Source: Bacillota bacterium (GTDB taxonomy: Bacteria > Bacillota > Clostridia > Acetivibrionales > DSM-1351). From it: a stretch of 64,000 bases of DNA. Each line of letters opens with the position of its first letter. Position 1 is the first letter of the stretch. The notes under the pieces were generated by a model. That model was not told where the DNA came from. It worked only from the letters and a program-made list of their open reading frames with translations, and ran no database searches. Both the position numbers and the translations under genes were made by a program. This document shows, one piece after another, positions 45,675-54,159 of this stretch. The stretch lies in NCBI GenBank assembly GCA_023409265.1, contig JAEYHZ010000021.1, positions 1 to 64,000 of the forward strand. Reading direction: 5' to 3'.

Positions 45675-46022
45675 TTGGCAAACAAAGTTCATGTAAAAAA
45701 GGAAGATACAGTTCTTGTGCTTTCAGGTAAAGATAAAGGCAAGAAGGGCAAGGTATTAAGCGTAAATCCTTCTACTAATCAAGTACTTGTTGAAGGCGTT
45801 AATATGTCAACAAAGCACAAAAAACCAAGAGGCAGATATCAGCAGGGTGGAATCATACATCAGGAATCGGCTGTAAACGGCTCAAACGTTATGTTGGTTT
45901 GTGACAAATGTGGCAAGCCTACAAAGGTGGCTAAAAAGATCCTTGATAATGGTCAGAAGGTTAGATCTTGCAAACACTGTAATGAAATAATTGATGTTAT
46001 CCTAGATAAGAAAGAAGTATAA
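45675..46022 (+). CDS. rplX: 50S ribosomal protein L24
   Basis: L24 is an assembly initiator with a KOW motif (DTVLVLSGKDKGKKGKVLSV). The 115-aa product also has two Cys pairs, CDKCGKP and CKHC, that can form a zinc site. TTG at 45675 follows AAGGAGGCGG. Confidence 0.97.
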   Translation: MANKVHVKKEDTVLVLSGKDKGKKGKVLSVNPSTNQVLVEGVNMSTKHKKPRGRYQQGGIIHQESAVNGSNVMLVCDKCGKPTKVAKKILDNGQKVRSCKHCNEIIDVILDKKEV

Positions 46023-46048
46023 AGTTATACTGAAAGGAGGTATTGTGG

Positions 46049-46591
46049 ATGGCAAGGTTGAAAGAAAAATATTTAAAAGAAGCAGTTCCTGCTTTGCAAA
46101 CAAAGTTTAAATATAGCAGCAACATGCAGATTCCTAAGATCGAGAAAGTCGTTCTTAACATGGGAGTTGGAGAAGTTAAAGATAATCCAAAGGCTATGGA
46201 CTCTGCAGTTAGCGATATGACGCTGATTACTGGACAAAAGCCAATAGTAACAAAAGCTAAGAAGTCAGTAGCGGCATTTAAGTTGAGACAGGGAATGAAT
46301 ATAGGATGTAAGGTAACATTAAGAGGCGAAAGAATGTATGAATTCGTTGATAAGCTCTTTAATGTAGCACTTCCTAGAGTAAGAGACTTCAGAGGCGTAT
46401 CCAACAACTCATTTGATGGAAGAGGTAATTTTTCAATGGGCGTTAAGGACCAGTTAATATTCCCTGAAATCGAATATGATAAGATAGACAAAATAAGAGG
46501 TATGGATATAGTTTTTGTTACTACGGCAAAGAGCGATGAAGAAGCTAAAGAGCTCCTTAAGTTGCTTGGTATGCCATTTAGCCAGAGCTAA
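46049..46591 (+). CDS. rplE: 50S ribosomal protein L5
   Basis: L5 binds 5S rRNA and bridges to S13. The 180-aa product (MARLKEKYLKEAVPALQTKF, ITGQKPIVTKAKKSVAAFKL, GMDIVFVTTAKSDEEAKELL) is standard. ATG at 46049 is 8 nt after AAAGGAGG and starts as the family does; the in-frame TTG at 46043 is too close. Confidence 0.98.
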   Translation: MARLKEKYLKEAVPALQTKFKYSSNMQIPKIEKVVLNMGVGEVKDNPKAMDSAVSDMTLITGQKPIVTKAKKSVAAFKLRQGMNIGCKVTLRGERMYEFVDKLFNVALPRVRDFRGVSNNSFDGRGNFSMGVKDQLIFPEIEYDKIDKIRGMDIVFVTTAKSDEEAKELLKLLGMPFSQS

Positions 46592-46606
46592 GGAGGGATT
46601 TAGAGC

Positions 46607-46792
46607 ATGGCAAAAAAATCTATGATTATTAAGCAACAGCGTACTCCCAAGTTTAGCACTAGGGGCTACAACAGATGTAAAATATGTGGAAGACCACATG
46701 CATACATTAGAAAATTTGGAATTTGCCGTTTGTGCTTTAGACAGTTAGCGTACAAGGGACAAATACCTGGCGTTAAGAAAGCAAGCTGGTAA
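46607..46792 (+). CDS. rpsN: 30S ribosomal protein S14, zinc-binding type
   Basis: This 61-aa S14 of the short, zinc-containing form has two Cys pairs, CKICGRPHAY and CRLCFRQLA. The zinc type is the one normally found in the spc operon of Firmicutes. ATG follows AAGGAGGG 15 bp after rplE. Confidence 0.98.
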   Translation: MAKKSMIIKQQRTPKFSTRGYNRCKICGRPHAYIRKFGICRLCFRQLAYKGQIPGVKKASW

Positions 46793-46817
46793 TAGACTTT
46801 GGAAGGAGGTTAAACAT

Positions 46818-47216
46818 ATGCAAATCACTGATGCTATCGCTGATATGTTAACCAGAATTAGAAATGCAGGTTCTGCTAAACATGAATCAGTTGATATACC
46901 CGCTTCCAACCTTAAGAGGTCCATAGCAACTATATTGCTGGAAGAAGGTTATATTAAGAGTTTTGAAGAATTGAACGATGGTAAGCAAGGTGTTATAAGA
47001 GTTAGCTTGAAGTACACTGGAAACAAGCAGAACGTTATAACCGGAATTAAGAGAATAAGTAAGCCTGGTTTGAGAGTATATGCCGGCAAGGAGGAGCTTC
47101 CTAAAGTATTGGGCGGTCTCGGAGTAGCAATAATCTCAACATCAAAGGGAATAATGACTGACAAGAAAGCCAGAACAGAAGGCGTAGGCGGAGAAGTACT
47201 GGCATTCGTATGGTAA
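46818..47216 (+). CDS. rpsH: 30S ribosomal protein S8
   Basis: S8 binds the central domain of 16S rRNA. The 132-aa product (ITDAIADMLTRIRNAGSAKH, ISTSKGIMTDKKARTEGVGG) fits the family. ATG follows GGAGG. In E. coli S8 represses the spc operon. A 218-nt structured gap follows where Firmicutes usually have almost none. Confidence 0.98.
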   Translation: MQITDAIADMLTRIRNAGSAKHESVDIPASNLKRSIATILLEEGYIKSFEELNDGKQGVIRVSLKYTGNKQNVITGIKRISKPGLRVYAGKEELPKVLGGLGVAIISTSKGIMTDKKARTEGVGGEVLAFVW

Positions 47217-47434
47217 AAGTGCGAAGCAAACTTCGCATGGCGAATTTTTCTTTCGAAAAAATCATCTGCAAATTCTAATGGGTTTTTGCAGAGTAAGAGA
47301 TGTAATTCACGTAGGAAAAGTATTTTATATTTTTCCTGACTTGCTGCCAGTCAGATTGATATCCGGCTGGTGGCGATAAAAGGTCTGAAAAGGGCGCTGA
47401 GTCGCTCATAATTTTAAGAACTGGAGGTTACGAC
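47217..47434 (+). promoter_or_regulatory. Structured 218-nt gap between rpsH and rplF
   Basis: There is no ORF. Inverted repeats include GTGCGAAG/CTTCGCAT (about 47219-47239) followed at a short distance by TTTTTCTTT, TCTGCAAA/TTTGCAGA, AGGAAAA/TTTTCCT and GCCAG/CTGG near the rplF start. The first hairpin repeats the one at 44816. It may be an internal attenuator, a processing site or a ribosomal-protein target. Confidence 0.45.
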
Positions 47435-47986
47435 ATGTCAAGAATAGGTAAGTTGCCGATAGCTGTTCCCAAGGGAGTAGATGTTAAGCTCAGCGGCGAC
47501 AATGTGTTGACAGTAAAAGGATCAAAAGGAACTTTAACAAAGCAGTTCCACAAAGATATGATCATCAAAGTGGAAGGTGAACAAATAACAGTTGAAAGAC
47601 CTTCTGATTTAAAAATTCACAAGTCACTTCATGGTTTAACCAGAACACTTGTAAACAATATGGTTGAAGGTGTAACAAACGGATACCAGAAAACTCTTGA
47701 TATCAACGGTGTTGGTTACAGAGCACAGAAGCAGGGCAAGAAGTTGGTATTGACATTGGGATATTCTCATCCTGTTGAAATGGATGATCCTGAAGGAATA
47801 ACTACTGAAGTACCTGCACCTAACAAGATAATTGTTAAGGGTATCGATAAGCAGGTTGTTGGAGAGGTTGCTGCAAAGATTCGTGAAAAGAGACCACCTG
47901 AGCCTTATAAGGGTAAGGGTATCAAATACGAAACAGAAGTAATCAGACGTAAAGAAGGTAAGACCGGTGGCAAGGGTAAAAAGTAG
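47435..47986 (+). CDS. rplF: 50S ribosomal protein L6
   Basis: L6 is found near the factor-binding region of the 50S subunit. The 183-aa product has two repeated L6 domains (MSRIGKLPIAVPKGVDVKLS, LTLGYSHPVEM) and the C-terminal signature KRPPEPYKGKGIKYETEVIR. ATG follows CTGGAGG. Confidence 0.98.
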   Translation: MSRIGKLPIAVPKGVDVKLSGDNVLTVKGSKGTLTKQFHKDMIIKVEGEQITVERPSDLKIHKSLHGLTRTLVNNMVEGVTNGYQKTLDINGVGYRAQKQGKKLVLTLGYSHPVEMDDPEGITTEVPAPNKIIVKGIDKQVVGEVAAKIREKRPPEPYKGKGIKYETEVIRRKEGKTGGKGKK

Positions 47987-48003
47987 AAAGGAGATGAGAG
48001 TAA

Positions 48004-48372
48004 ATGATTAATAAACAAAATAGGAACGAAATAAGACTTAGAAAGCACGTAAGAGTACGTAAAAAAGTCTCTGGAACTCAAGAACGTCCTAGAATGAACG
48101 TTTTTAGAAGTTTAAAAAACATTTATGTACAAATTATTGATGATTCAACCGGTAATACTCTTGTATCCGCTTCAACCCTTGATGCTGCATTAAAAGGAAA
48201 AGTTGCTAACGCTGGAAACAAGGAAGCAGCTAAAGAAGTTGGAAAATTAATAGCTACAAAAGCTATTGAAAAGGGTATAAAGCAGGTTGTATTTGATAGA
48301 GGCGGATATATCTATCACGGAAGAGTAAAAGAGCTTGCTGACGCTGCTAGAGAAGCGGGCTTGGATTTCTAA
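48004..48372 (+). CDS. rplR: 50S ribosomal protein L18
   Basis: L18 binds 5S rRNA. The 122-aa product (RKHVRVRKKVSGTQERPRMN, VVFDRGGYIYHGRVKELADA) is standard. ATG follows AAAGGAGATGAG 17 bp after rplF. Confidence 0.98.
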   Translation: MINKQNRNEIRLRKHVRVRKKVSGTQERPRMNVFRSLKNIYVQIIDDSTGNTLVSASTLDAALKGKVANAGNKEAAKEVGKLIATKAIEKGIKQVVFDRGGYIYHGRVKELADAAREAGLDF

Positions 48373-48390
48373 GAGAAGGAGGGGAATACA

Positions 48391-48894
48391 TTGCAACGAA
48401 TTGATGCCAACACTTTGGGAGAACTAAAAGAGAAAGTCGTTAATATAGGCCGTGTAACAAAGGTTGTTAAAGGTGGTAGAAACTTTCGTTTCAGCGCTTT
48501 AGTAGTAGTTGGAGACGAAAATGGTTATGTTGGTAGTGGAATGGGTAAGGCTGCTGAAATACCTGAAGCTATTCGTAAGGGTATAGAAGATGCAAAGAAA
48601 AACCTTATAAAAGTTCCATTGGTAGAAACAACAATACCACATGAAGCTACAGGAGTATTCGGAGCAGGTAAAGTATTGCTCAAACCAGCAGGACAAGGTA
48701 CTGGTGTTATCGCTGGTGGTCCTGTAAGAGCCGTGCTGGAGCTTGCCGGAATACGTGATATCAGAACGAAGTCATTGGGTTCAAACAACCCTATCAACAT
48801 GGTTAATGCAACAATAAAGGGTCTTGCACAGTTAAAGACCGCTGAAGAGGTTGCTAGACTTCGCGGAAAAACTGCAGAAGAGATTCTGGGTTAG
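48391..48894 (+). CDS. rpsE: 30S ribosomal protein S5
   Basis: S5 contributes to decoding accuracy and mRNA unwinding. The 167-aa product has the double-stranded-RNA-binding N-terminal half (RVTKVVKGGRNFRFSALVVV) and the C-terminal GPVRAVLELAGIRDIRTKSL. TTG at 48391 follows GAAGGAGGGG. Confidence 0.98.
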   Translation: MQRIDANTLGELKEKVVNIGRVTKVVKGGRNFRFSALVVVGDENGYVGSGMGKAAEIPEAIRKGIEDAKKNLIKVPLVETTIPHEATGVFGAGKVLLKPAGQGTGVIAGGPVRAVLELAGIRDIRTKSLGSNNPINMVNATIKGLAQLKTAEEVARLRGKTAEEILG

Positions 48895-48905
48895 GGGGGA
48901 CATTA

Positions 48906-49085
48906 ATGGCTAAGTTGAAAATAACTCTGAAAAAGAGCACGAATAAGGCCGTTGAAAGCCAGGCTGCTACCGTTAAGGCTCTTGGCTTAGGAAAGATCGG
49001 TACTTCTGTTGAGCACAATGATAACCCACAAATCAGAGGTATGATAAAAAAAGTTTCACATCTTGTTTGTGTAGAAGAAATATAA
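48906..49085 (+). CDS. rpmD: 50S ribosomal protein L30
   Basis: This is a 59-aa protein with the L30 pattern: LKITLKKSTNKAVESQAATV, ALGLGKIGTSVEHND, PQIRGMIKKVSHLV. It sits between rpsE and rplO as always in the spc operon. ATG follows GGGGGGAC, 11 bp after rpsE. Confidence 0.97.
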   Translation: MAKLKITLKKSTNKAVESQAATVKALGLGKIGTSVEHNDNPQIRGMIKKVSHLVCVEEI

Positions 49086-49099
49086 GGGAGGTGTAGTCA

Positions 49100-49543
49100 A
49101 TGAAATTATTTGAATTACAGCCTGCTCCTGGATCAAAAAAACTACCTAACAGAAAAGGTAGAGGTATAGGTACTGGTAACGGTAAAACTGCCGGCAAAGG
49201 TCACAAAGGACAAAATGCCCGTGCAGGTGGTGGCGTAAGACCTGGTTTCGAAGGTGGTCAGATGCCATTATACATGAGATTACCTAAAAGAGGATTTAAT
49301 AACTACGAGTTTGCAGACAAGTATACAGAAGTTAATGTTTCTGAATTGAACATTTTCGAAGATGGTACTGTTGTAACACAAGAATTACTTAAATCATCTG
49401 GCCTTGCTAAAAAGATTATTGATGGAGTAGCTATTTTAGGTAACGGTGAGTTAACTAAAAAGTTAACAGTTCAGGCGGCTAAATTTACGAAGACAGCTAC
49501 TGCTAAGATAGAAGCTGCGGGAGGAAAGGTCGAGGTGGTATAA
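49100..49543 (+). CDS. rplO: 50S ribosomal protein L15
   Basis: L15 is a late assembly protein of the 50S subunit. The 147-aa product has the basic, glycine-rich N-terminal part (GRGIGTGNGKTAGKGHKGQN) and the GFEGGQMPLYMRLPKRGF signature. ATG follows GGGAGG. It ends 1 bp before secY. Confidence 0.98.
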   Translation: MKLFELQPAPGSKKLPNRKGRGIGTGNGKTAGKGHKGQNARAGGGVRPGFEGGQMPLYMRLPKRGFNNYEFADKYTEVNVSELNIFEDGTVVTQELLKSSGLAKKIIDGVAILGNGELTKKLTVQAAKFTKTATAKIEAAGGKVEVV

Positions 49544-49544
49544 C

Positions 49545-50837
49545 GTGAGTGGTATGTTGGATACACTTAAGAATTCCTGGAAAATTCCTGATTTAAAAAG
49601 AAAAATCTTGATAACAATAGGTCTGCTCCTGGTTTTTAGATTGGGATCCAGAATCCCGGTTCCCGGACTTGATCCTACCTATTTTGCCAGCCTTATTGAA
49701 AAAGGCGGACAGCTGTTTAGTTTTCTTGATGTAGTTGGTGGAGGAGCTTTTAAATCAGCAACAATATTTGCTATGAGCATAACGCCATATATTAATGCAT
49801 CAATTATTATGCAGCTTTTGACAATAGCTATTCCAAAGCTGGAACAGCTCTCTAAAGAGGGAGAAGAAGGCAGGAAAAAGATAGGCCAATGGATTAGATA
49901 TGCTACAGTTATTCTGGCATTCGTTCAGGCAACTGCTATCACGATTAGCTTAAGAGGCGCACTTGTTTCAGGACTTAACGTTATGACCTTCATTACAGTA
50001 ACACTTACACTTACTGCCGGAACTGCATTTCTTATGTGGCTTGGTGAGCAGATCACCGAATATGGTATAGGTAACGGTATATCAATGTTGATCTTTGCAG
50101 GTATCGTATCTGCAGCTCCAAACGGATTGAATTACCTTATCAAGAACTATCAGGCTGGAAAGCTTGGCGAAGGAATAGTTGGTATAATTGCAATTATTGG
50201 AATTCTAGCAGTTTTCGTTGCCATTATTGCTTGTGTTGTTTTTGTTAACCAGGCAGAACGTCGTATTCCAGTACAGTATGCAAAAAGAGTAGTTGGTAGA
50301 AAGGTTTACGGAGGGCAGAGTACTCATTTGCCTATCAAGGTAAACTGGGCAGGTGTTATTCCAATAATCTTTGCAATGTCAATAATGGCGTTGCCATCAA
50401 CGATATTTGCTTTTGCAGCACCAAGCACAACTACCGGTTTTATCGGCTTTATGAAGAACTGGCAGACACACTGGTCTTATGCTGTACTATATGCTTTACT
50501 GATTATTGGTTTTACCTTCTTCTACACATATGTTCAGTTCAATCCTATTGAACTTGCAAACAATATGAAGAAGAACGGTGGATTTATACCCGGTATCAGA
50601 CCTGGTAAGCCAACATCAGATTACATCCAAAAGGTTTTAAACAGAATTACATGGTTTGGTGCACTATTCCTGGCACTTATATCCATATTCCCGTACGTAA
50701 TCGTTTGGATTACCAAAGTTCAGGGTGTATGGTTTGCAGGAACTAGCGTTTTGATTCTCGTTGGTGTTGCACTCGATACTGTAAGACAGATCGAGTCACA
50801 GATGCTTATGAGGCATTATAAAGGTTTCTTGGAATAA
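49545..50837 (+). CDS. secY: Protein translocase channel SecY
   Basis: SecY is the pore of the general secretion machinery in the membrane. The 430-aa product has ten predicted membrane segments; MSITPYINASIIMQLL and the cytoplasmic loop VNQAERRIPVQYAKRVVGRK are family signatures. The GTG start lies one base after the rplO stop behind GAGGTGG, as usual for the spc operon. The giant SLH enzymes in this window need this channel for export. Confidence 0.98.
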   Translation: MSGMLDTLKNSWKIPDLKRKILITIGLLLVFRLGSRIPVPGLDPTYFASLIEKGGQLFSFLDVVGGGAFKSATIFAMSITPYINASIIMQLLTIAIPKLEQLSKEGEEGRKKIGQWIRYATVILAFVQATAITISLRGALVSGLNVMTFITVTLTLTAGTAFLMWLGEQITEYGIGNGISMLIFAGIVSAAPNGLNYLIKNYQAGKLGEGIVGIIAIIGILAVFVAIIACVVFVNQAERRIPVQYAKRVVGRKVYGGQSTHLPIKVNWAGVIPIIFAMSIMALPSTIFAFAAPSTTTGFIGFMKNWQTHWSYAVLYALLIIGFTFFYTYVQFNPIELANNMKKNGGFIPGIRPGKPTSDYIQKVLNRITWFGALFLALISIFPYVIVWITKVQGVWFAGTSVLILVGVALDTVRQIESQMLMRHYKGFLE

Positions 50838-50880
50838 GCTTTGACCATTAATATCTTAAATAAATAATTTAAAGAGTTTG

Positions 50881-50910
50881 GGGTTTATGATACGTCATAA
50901 ACCCTTGCTT
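50881..50910 (+). terminator. Hairpin after secY, weak terminator
   Basis: GGGTTTATGA (50881-50890) pairs perfectly with TCATAAACCC (50895-50904) around TACG, followed by TTGCTTT. The T tract is interrupted, so partial termination is likely. Confidence 0.55.
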
Positions 50911-51001
50911 TAAATTTATGAGTTTTAATTATTGTAAAGGGTATGCTGAGGGGTTTTAATAGTCCCAAAGCATGTAGAATGGGAATATGGGGGTAAACAC
51001 T

Positions 51002-51646
51002 ATGAATATCGTACTTTTAGGAGCTCCAGGTGCAGGTAAGGGAACTCAGGCAAAAACATTATCTGAAAAATTATCCATACCGCATATATCTACCGGAGAC
51101 ATTTTCAGAGCAAATATAAAGGGAAATACTCCACTTGGAATCAAGGCAAAGGAATATATGGACAAAGGAGAGCTGGTTCCCGATGAACTCACAGTTGAGA
51201 TTGTAAAGGACAGACTGGCTAAGCCTGATTGTGCAAAAGGCTTCATTCTTGATGGTTTCCCAAGAACTATACCTCAGGCTGAGTATCTTGACAAGGTTCT
51301 TAATGATATGAAGATTGAACTGGATGCTACATTATTAATCAATGTAAAGGATGAGGATATCATAGAAAGAATGTCCGGAAGACGTACATGTCCTAATTGT
51401 GGAGCATCATATCATATTGTATTTAATCCTACAAAGGTTGAGGGAGTTTGTGATATTTGTAACACACCTGTTATTCAAAGACCTGACGATGCTGCAGAAA
51501 CAGTATTAAACAGACTTGAAACTTATCACAAGCAAACACAACCGCTTATAAGTTATTATGAAAAGGCAGGTAAGCTCAAAGTTGCAGATGGTGCAAATGA
51601 AGTTGAAGAAACAACTGTAAGAGTGTTTAAGGCTTTGGGCATTTAA
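51002..51646 (+). CDS. adk: Adenylate kinase
   Basis: Adk converts ATP and AMP to two ADP in the cytoplasm. The 214-aa product has the P-loop GAPGAGKGT, the AMP-binding DGFPRT and a lid with two Cys pairs (CPNCG, CDIC) for structural zinc, typical of Gram-positive enzymes. ATG at 51002 is chosen because the family starts MNIVLLGAPG and GGGGG lies before it. Confidence 0.98.
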   Translation: MNIVLLGAPGAGKGTQAKTLSEKLSIPHISTGDIFRANIKGNTPLGIKAKEYMDKGELVPDELTVEIVKDRLAKPDCAKGFILDGFPRTIPQAEYLDKVLNDMKIELDATLLINVKDEDIIERMSGRRTCPNCGASYHIVFNPTKVEGVCDICNTPVIQRPDDAAETVLNRLETYHKQTQPLISYYEKAGKLKVADGANEVEETTVRVFKALGI

Positions 51647-51649
51647 GAG

Positions 51650-52420
51650 ATGTTTACTATTAAATCACAATCAGAAATAGATAAGATGAGAAAAGCCGGG
51701 GAGGTATTATATGAAACTCTCCAGCTTCTTAAAAAGAATATAGTTCCAGGCGTGACCACTAAGGAATTGGACAGAATTGCTTTTGAGCATATAAAGAAGA
51801 AGAATGCAGTTCCTTCCTTTTTGGGGCATGATCCCGGAGTTCCGGGTGTAGTACCTTTTCCTGCAAGTATTTGCGCATCTGTCAATGAAGAAGTTGTTCA
51901 CGGCATACCAAACAGTTTAAATCATTTAAAAGATGGCGATATTATTAGCATAGATGTTGGAGTTTATTTAAATGGATTTCATGCTGATGCAGCAAGAACA
52001 TATGGCGTAGGTACAATATCAGAGGAAGCTAAGACCTTGATTTCCGAAACACGTCAAAGCTTCTATGAAGGTTTAAAGCAGATGGTTGTTGGCAAACATA
52101 TTAGAGACATTTCCGAAGCAATACAGAACCATGCTGAAAGTAAAGGTTTGTCAGTGGTCAGAGATTTTGTCGGTCATGGCATAGGCAGGGAACTGCATGA
52201 ATTGCCTGAAATACCAAACTACGTTACAAAGCGTAGAGGAGTTAAACTGGAAAGCGGTATGACAATTGCTGTTGAGCCTATGATAAATACAGGGGGATAC
52301 AGCGTAAGAGTTTTAGAGAATGGTTGGACTGTAATTACTTCGGATGGATCGCTTTCGGCACATTATGAAAATACTGTGGCAATTACAGAAAATGGACCAT
52401 TAATTTTAACAAAGTATTAA
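51650..52420 (+). CDS. map: Type I methionine aminopeptidase
   Basis: This enzyme removes the N-terminal methionine from new proteins using two metal ions. The 256-aa product has metal-binding residues in SIDVGVYLNGFHADAART, GHGIGRELHE and AVEPMI, plus the late ENTVAIT glutamate. ATG is 3 bp after adk with no strong ribosome binding site, so coupled translation is likely. Confidence 0.98.
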   Translation: MFTIKSQSEIDKMRKAGEVLYETLQLLKKNIVPGVTTKELDRIAFEHIKKKNAVPSFLGHDPGVPGVVPFPASICASVNEEVVHGIPNSLNHLKDGDIISIDVGVYLNGFHADAARTYGVGTISEEAKTLISETRQSFYEGLKQMVVGKHIRDISEAIQNHAESKGLSVVRDFVGHGIGRELHELPEIPNYVTKRRGVKLESGMTIAVEPMINTGGYSVRVLENGWTVITSDGSLSAHYENTVAITENGPLILTKY

Positions 52421-52461
52421 AAGCATAAAATAACTTTTTTCAAAAGTTTTTAATAAATGTA

Positions 52462-52490
52462 TTGTTATTATATTAGTTTTCCTGTATAAT
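52462..52490 (+). promoter_or_regulatory. Internal promoter before the KOW-protein/infA genes
   Basis: TTGTTA (52462-52467) and TATAAT (52485-52490) are 17 bp apart. Just downstream, GTCAATTAC (52511-52519) and GTAATTGAC (52548-52556) form a 9-bp stem in the new leader. Confidence 0.65.
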
Positions 52491-52588
52491 TTATATTTGG
52501 TTTGACCAATGTCAATTACCCTTTACATTATGAACATTTTGCTAAAAGTAATTGACCATGTAAATTTTATGCGTAGAGGTGACAAGGC

Positions 52589-52867
52589 TTGAATGTAGTC
52601 CTGGGACAGGTTGTGTATTCAAAAGCAGGGCGGGACGAAGGCAGGATTTTTATTATTTGCGGCATCATAGATGATAAGTTCGTATTAGTCAGCGATGGTG
52701 ATCTAAGAAGAGTTGAAAATCCTAAAAAGAAGAAAATCAGGCATTTAGCGATTACTAATATTAATATTGAGTATTTATCACAAAAACTCAATGCCGGCAT
52801 AAAAGTTACAAATGCTGAAATTAGAAAATCACTTGCCCAGGTAAGAGTAACTGAAGCAGGTAATTAA
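52589..52867 (+). CDS. KOW-domain RNA-binding protein (L14e-like)
   Basis: This is a small 92-aa basic protein with a KOW-type barrel at the N-terminus (VVLGQVVYSKAGRDEGRIFI, FVLVSDGDLRRVENPKKKKI). Such proteins are regularly found between map and infA in Firmicutes and are annotated as L14e/L6e/L27e-like RNA-binding proteins; the precise role is not established. TTG at 52589 follows AGAGGTGAC. It is not an essential core ribosomal protein. Confidence 0.9.
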   Translation: MNVVLGQVVYSKAGRDEGRIFIICGIIDDKFVLVSDGDLRRVENPKKKKIRHLAITNINIEYLSQKLNAGIKVTNAEIRKSLAQVRVTEAGN

Positions 52868-52962
52868 TAATTTTCAGTTTATAAAATTAATTAAGATAAT
52901 AATCCATTTCAAAGGCTTATATTGATAAATCCTTTGAAAAAGCTTCTGGAGGAGGTGCAAGT

Positions 52963-53181
52963 TTGGCAAAAGATGATGTTATTGAAGTCGAAGGAACAGT
53001 TGTTGAAGCATTACCAAATGCTATGTTCCAGGTAGAACTTGAAAATGGTCACAAGGTATTGGCTCATATTTCAGGAAAACTTAGGATGAACTTTATCAGG
53101 ATACTACCGGGTGATAAGGTGACAATTGAATTATCCCCATACGACCTTACCAGAGGAAGGATTACTTGGAGAGCAAAATAA
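52963..53181 (+). CDS. infA: Translation initiation factor IF-1
   Basis: IF-1 occupies the A site of the 30S subunit during initiation. The 72-aa OB-fold protein (MAKDDVIEVEGTVVEALPNA, MNFIRILPGDKVTIELSPYD) is near the family consensus. TTG at 52963 follows GGAGGAGG. It sits in the usual place before rpmJ. Confidence 0.98.
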   Translation: MAKDDVIEVEGTVVEALPNAMFQVELENGHKVLAHISGKLRMNFIRILPGDKVTIELSPYDLTRGRITWRAK

Positions 53182-53284
53182 TACATACCTTTACTGCTGG
53201 TACAAATGGAAAGGTATTATTAAATATAAAAGCAGTTTTAATTAATTAAGCGAATTTGTTTCTTACTATAAGGAGGCTACAACA

Positions 53285-53398
53285 ATGAAAGTTAAACCAT
53301 CAGTTAAGACTATATGTGAAAAGTGCAAGATCATTAAGAGAAAAGGCAGAGTTATGATAATCTGCGAAAACCCAAAGCACAAGCAAAAACAGGGTTAA
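53285..53398 (+). CDS. rpmJ: 50S ribosomal protein L36
   Basis: This 37-aa zinc ribbon protein (MKVKPSVKTICEKCKIIKRK, VMIICENPKHKQKQG) has the three Cys and one His of the zinc-binding L36 form. ATG follows AAGGAGG. Confidence 0.97.
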   Translation: MKVKPSVKTICEKCKIIKRKGRVMIICENPKHKQKQG

Positions 53399-53769
53399 TT
53401 AGTATCAGTAAAGGGTTGTTTGTGACCCAAATTTAAACTATTTAGCAGCAGTACCTAAAAACGGGTTGGTTTTCAACCCGGAATTACTTAATTACTTTCG
53501 TAAAATCTCAACAAGAAGCGGCTGAACAAGAGAATCATCCCAATTCATTGTTATTCTTGATGATATTTTAAATATTTGACGATATCGCATGGACTAAGAT
53601 GCCTAGGGGAATGGCAATATTTATTACATCTGCATCCTGCGGTGGAGAATTAGCGTGGAAGCATGAGGCGTTACTTCGGTTAAAAATCGAAGTCTTCATG
53701 CAACAAAAGGCCTATTGGCTTTTTGCAAGAATAATTGTAATAGAATTTATTTGGAGGTGTAGGAAAAGT
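53399..53769 (+). promoter_or_regulatory. 371-nt structured leader before rpsM (alpha operon)
   Basis: No credible gene is present; an in-frame upstream extension of rpsM lacks family similarity. Hairpins: CGGGTTG/CAACCCG (53462-53468/53474-53480); GCATGA/TCATGC enclosing ACTTCG/CGAAGT (about 53661-53700); and CAAAAGGCC/GGCTTTTTG (53704-53712/53717-53725), which resembles a terminator. In many bacteria S4 binds the leader of this operon, and rpsD lies in this operon here, so an S4-responsive leader is possible. Confidence 0.5.
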
Positions 53770-54138
53770 ATGGCACGTATTTCCGGAGTAGATTTGCCCA
53801 GAGAAAAAAGGGTTGAAATTGGACTCACTTACATTTTTGGAATCGGAAGAGCTAAGTCAAACGAAATTCTCGTAAAGACTGGTATCAATCCCGATACAAG
53901 AGTAAGAGATCTGACTGACGATGAAATCAGCAAACTCAGAGAAATCATTGACAAAGAATATAAGGTTGAAGGTGACCTTAGAAGAGAAGTGGCGTTGAAC
54001 ATCAAGCGTCTTATTGAAATAGGATGCTACAGGGGAAGAAGACACAGAATGGGTCTTCCAGTAAGAGGTCAACGTACAAAGACTAACGCAAGGACTAGAA
54101 AAGGCCCTTCAAAGACCGTTAGCGGTAAAAAGAAATAG
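53770..54138 (+). CDS. rpsM: 30S ribosomal protein S13
   Basis: S13 lies in the 30S head and contacts the P-site tRNA. The 122-aa product starts MARISGVDLPREKRVEIGLT and ends with the basic GQRTKTNARTRKGPSKTV tail. ATG at 53770 is supported by TTGGAGGTG and by the family start; the longer frame from 53599 is rejected. Confidence 0.98.
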   Translation: MARISGVDLPREKRVEIGLTYIFGIGRAKSNEILVKTGINPDTRVRDLTDDEISKLREIIDKEYKVEGDLRREVALNIKRLIEIGCYRGRRHRMGLPVRGQRTKTNARTRKGPSKTVSGKKK

Positions 54139-54159
54139 TTAAAGGAGGTTTGCGAACAC

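Noticed and set aside
53599..53769. 57-residue N-terminal extension of S13
   Set aside because: The extension has no family similarity and overlaps structured leader RNA; ATG at 53770 has a proper ribosome binding site and the family start.
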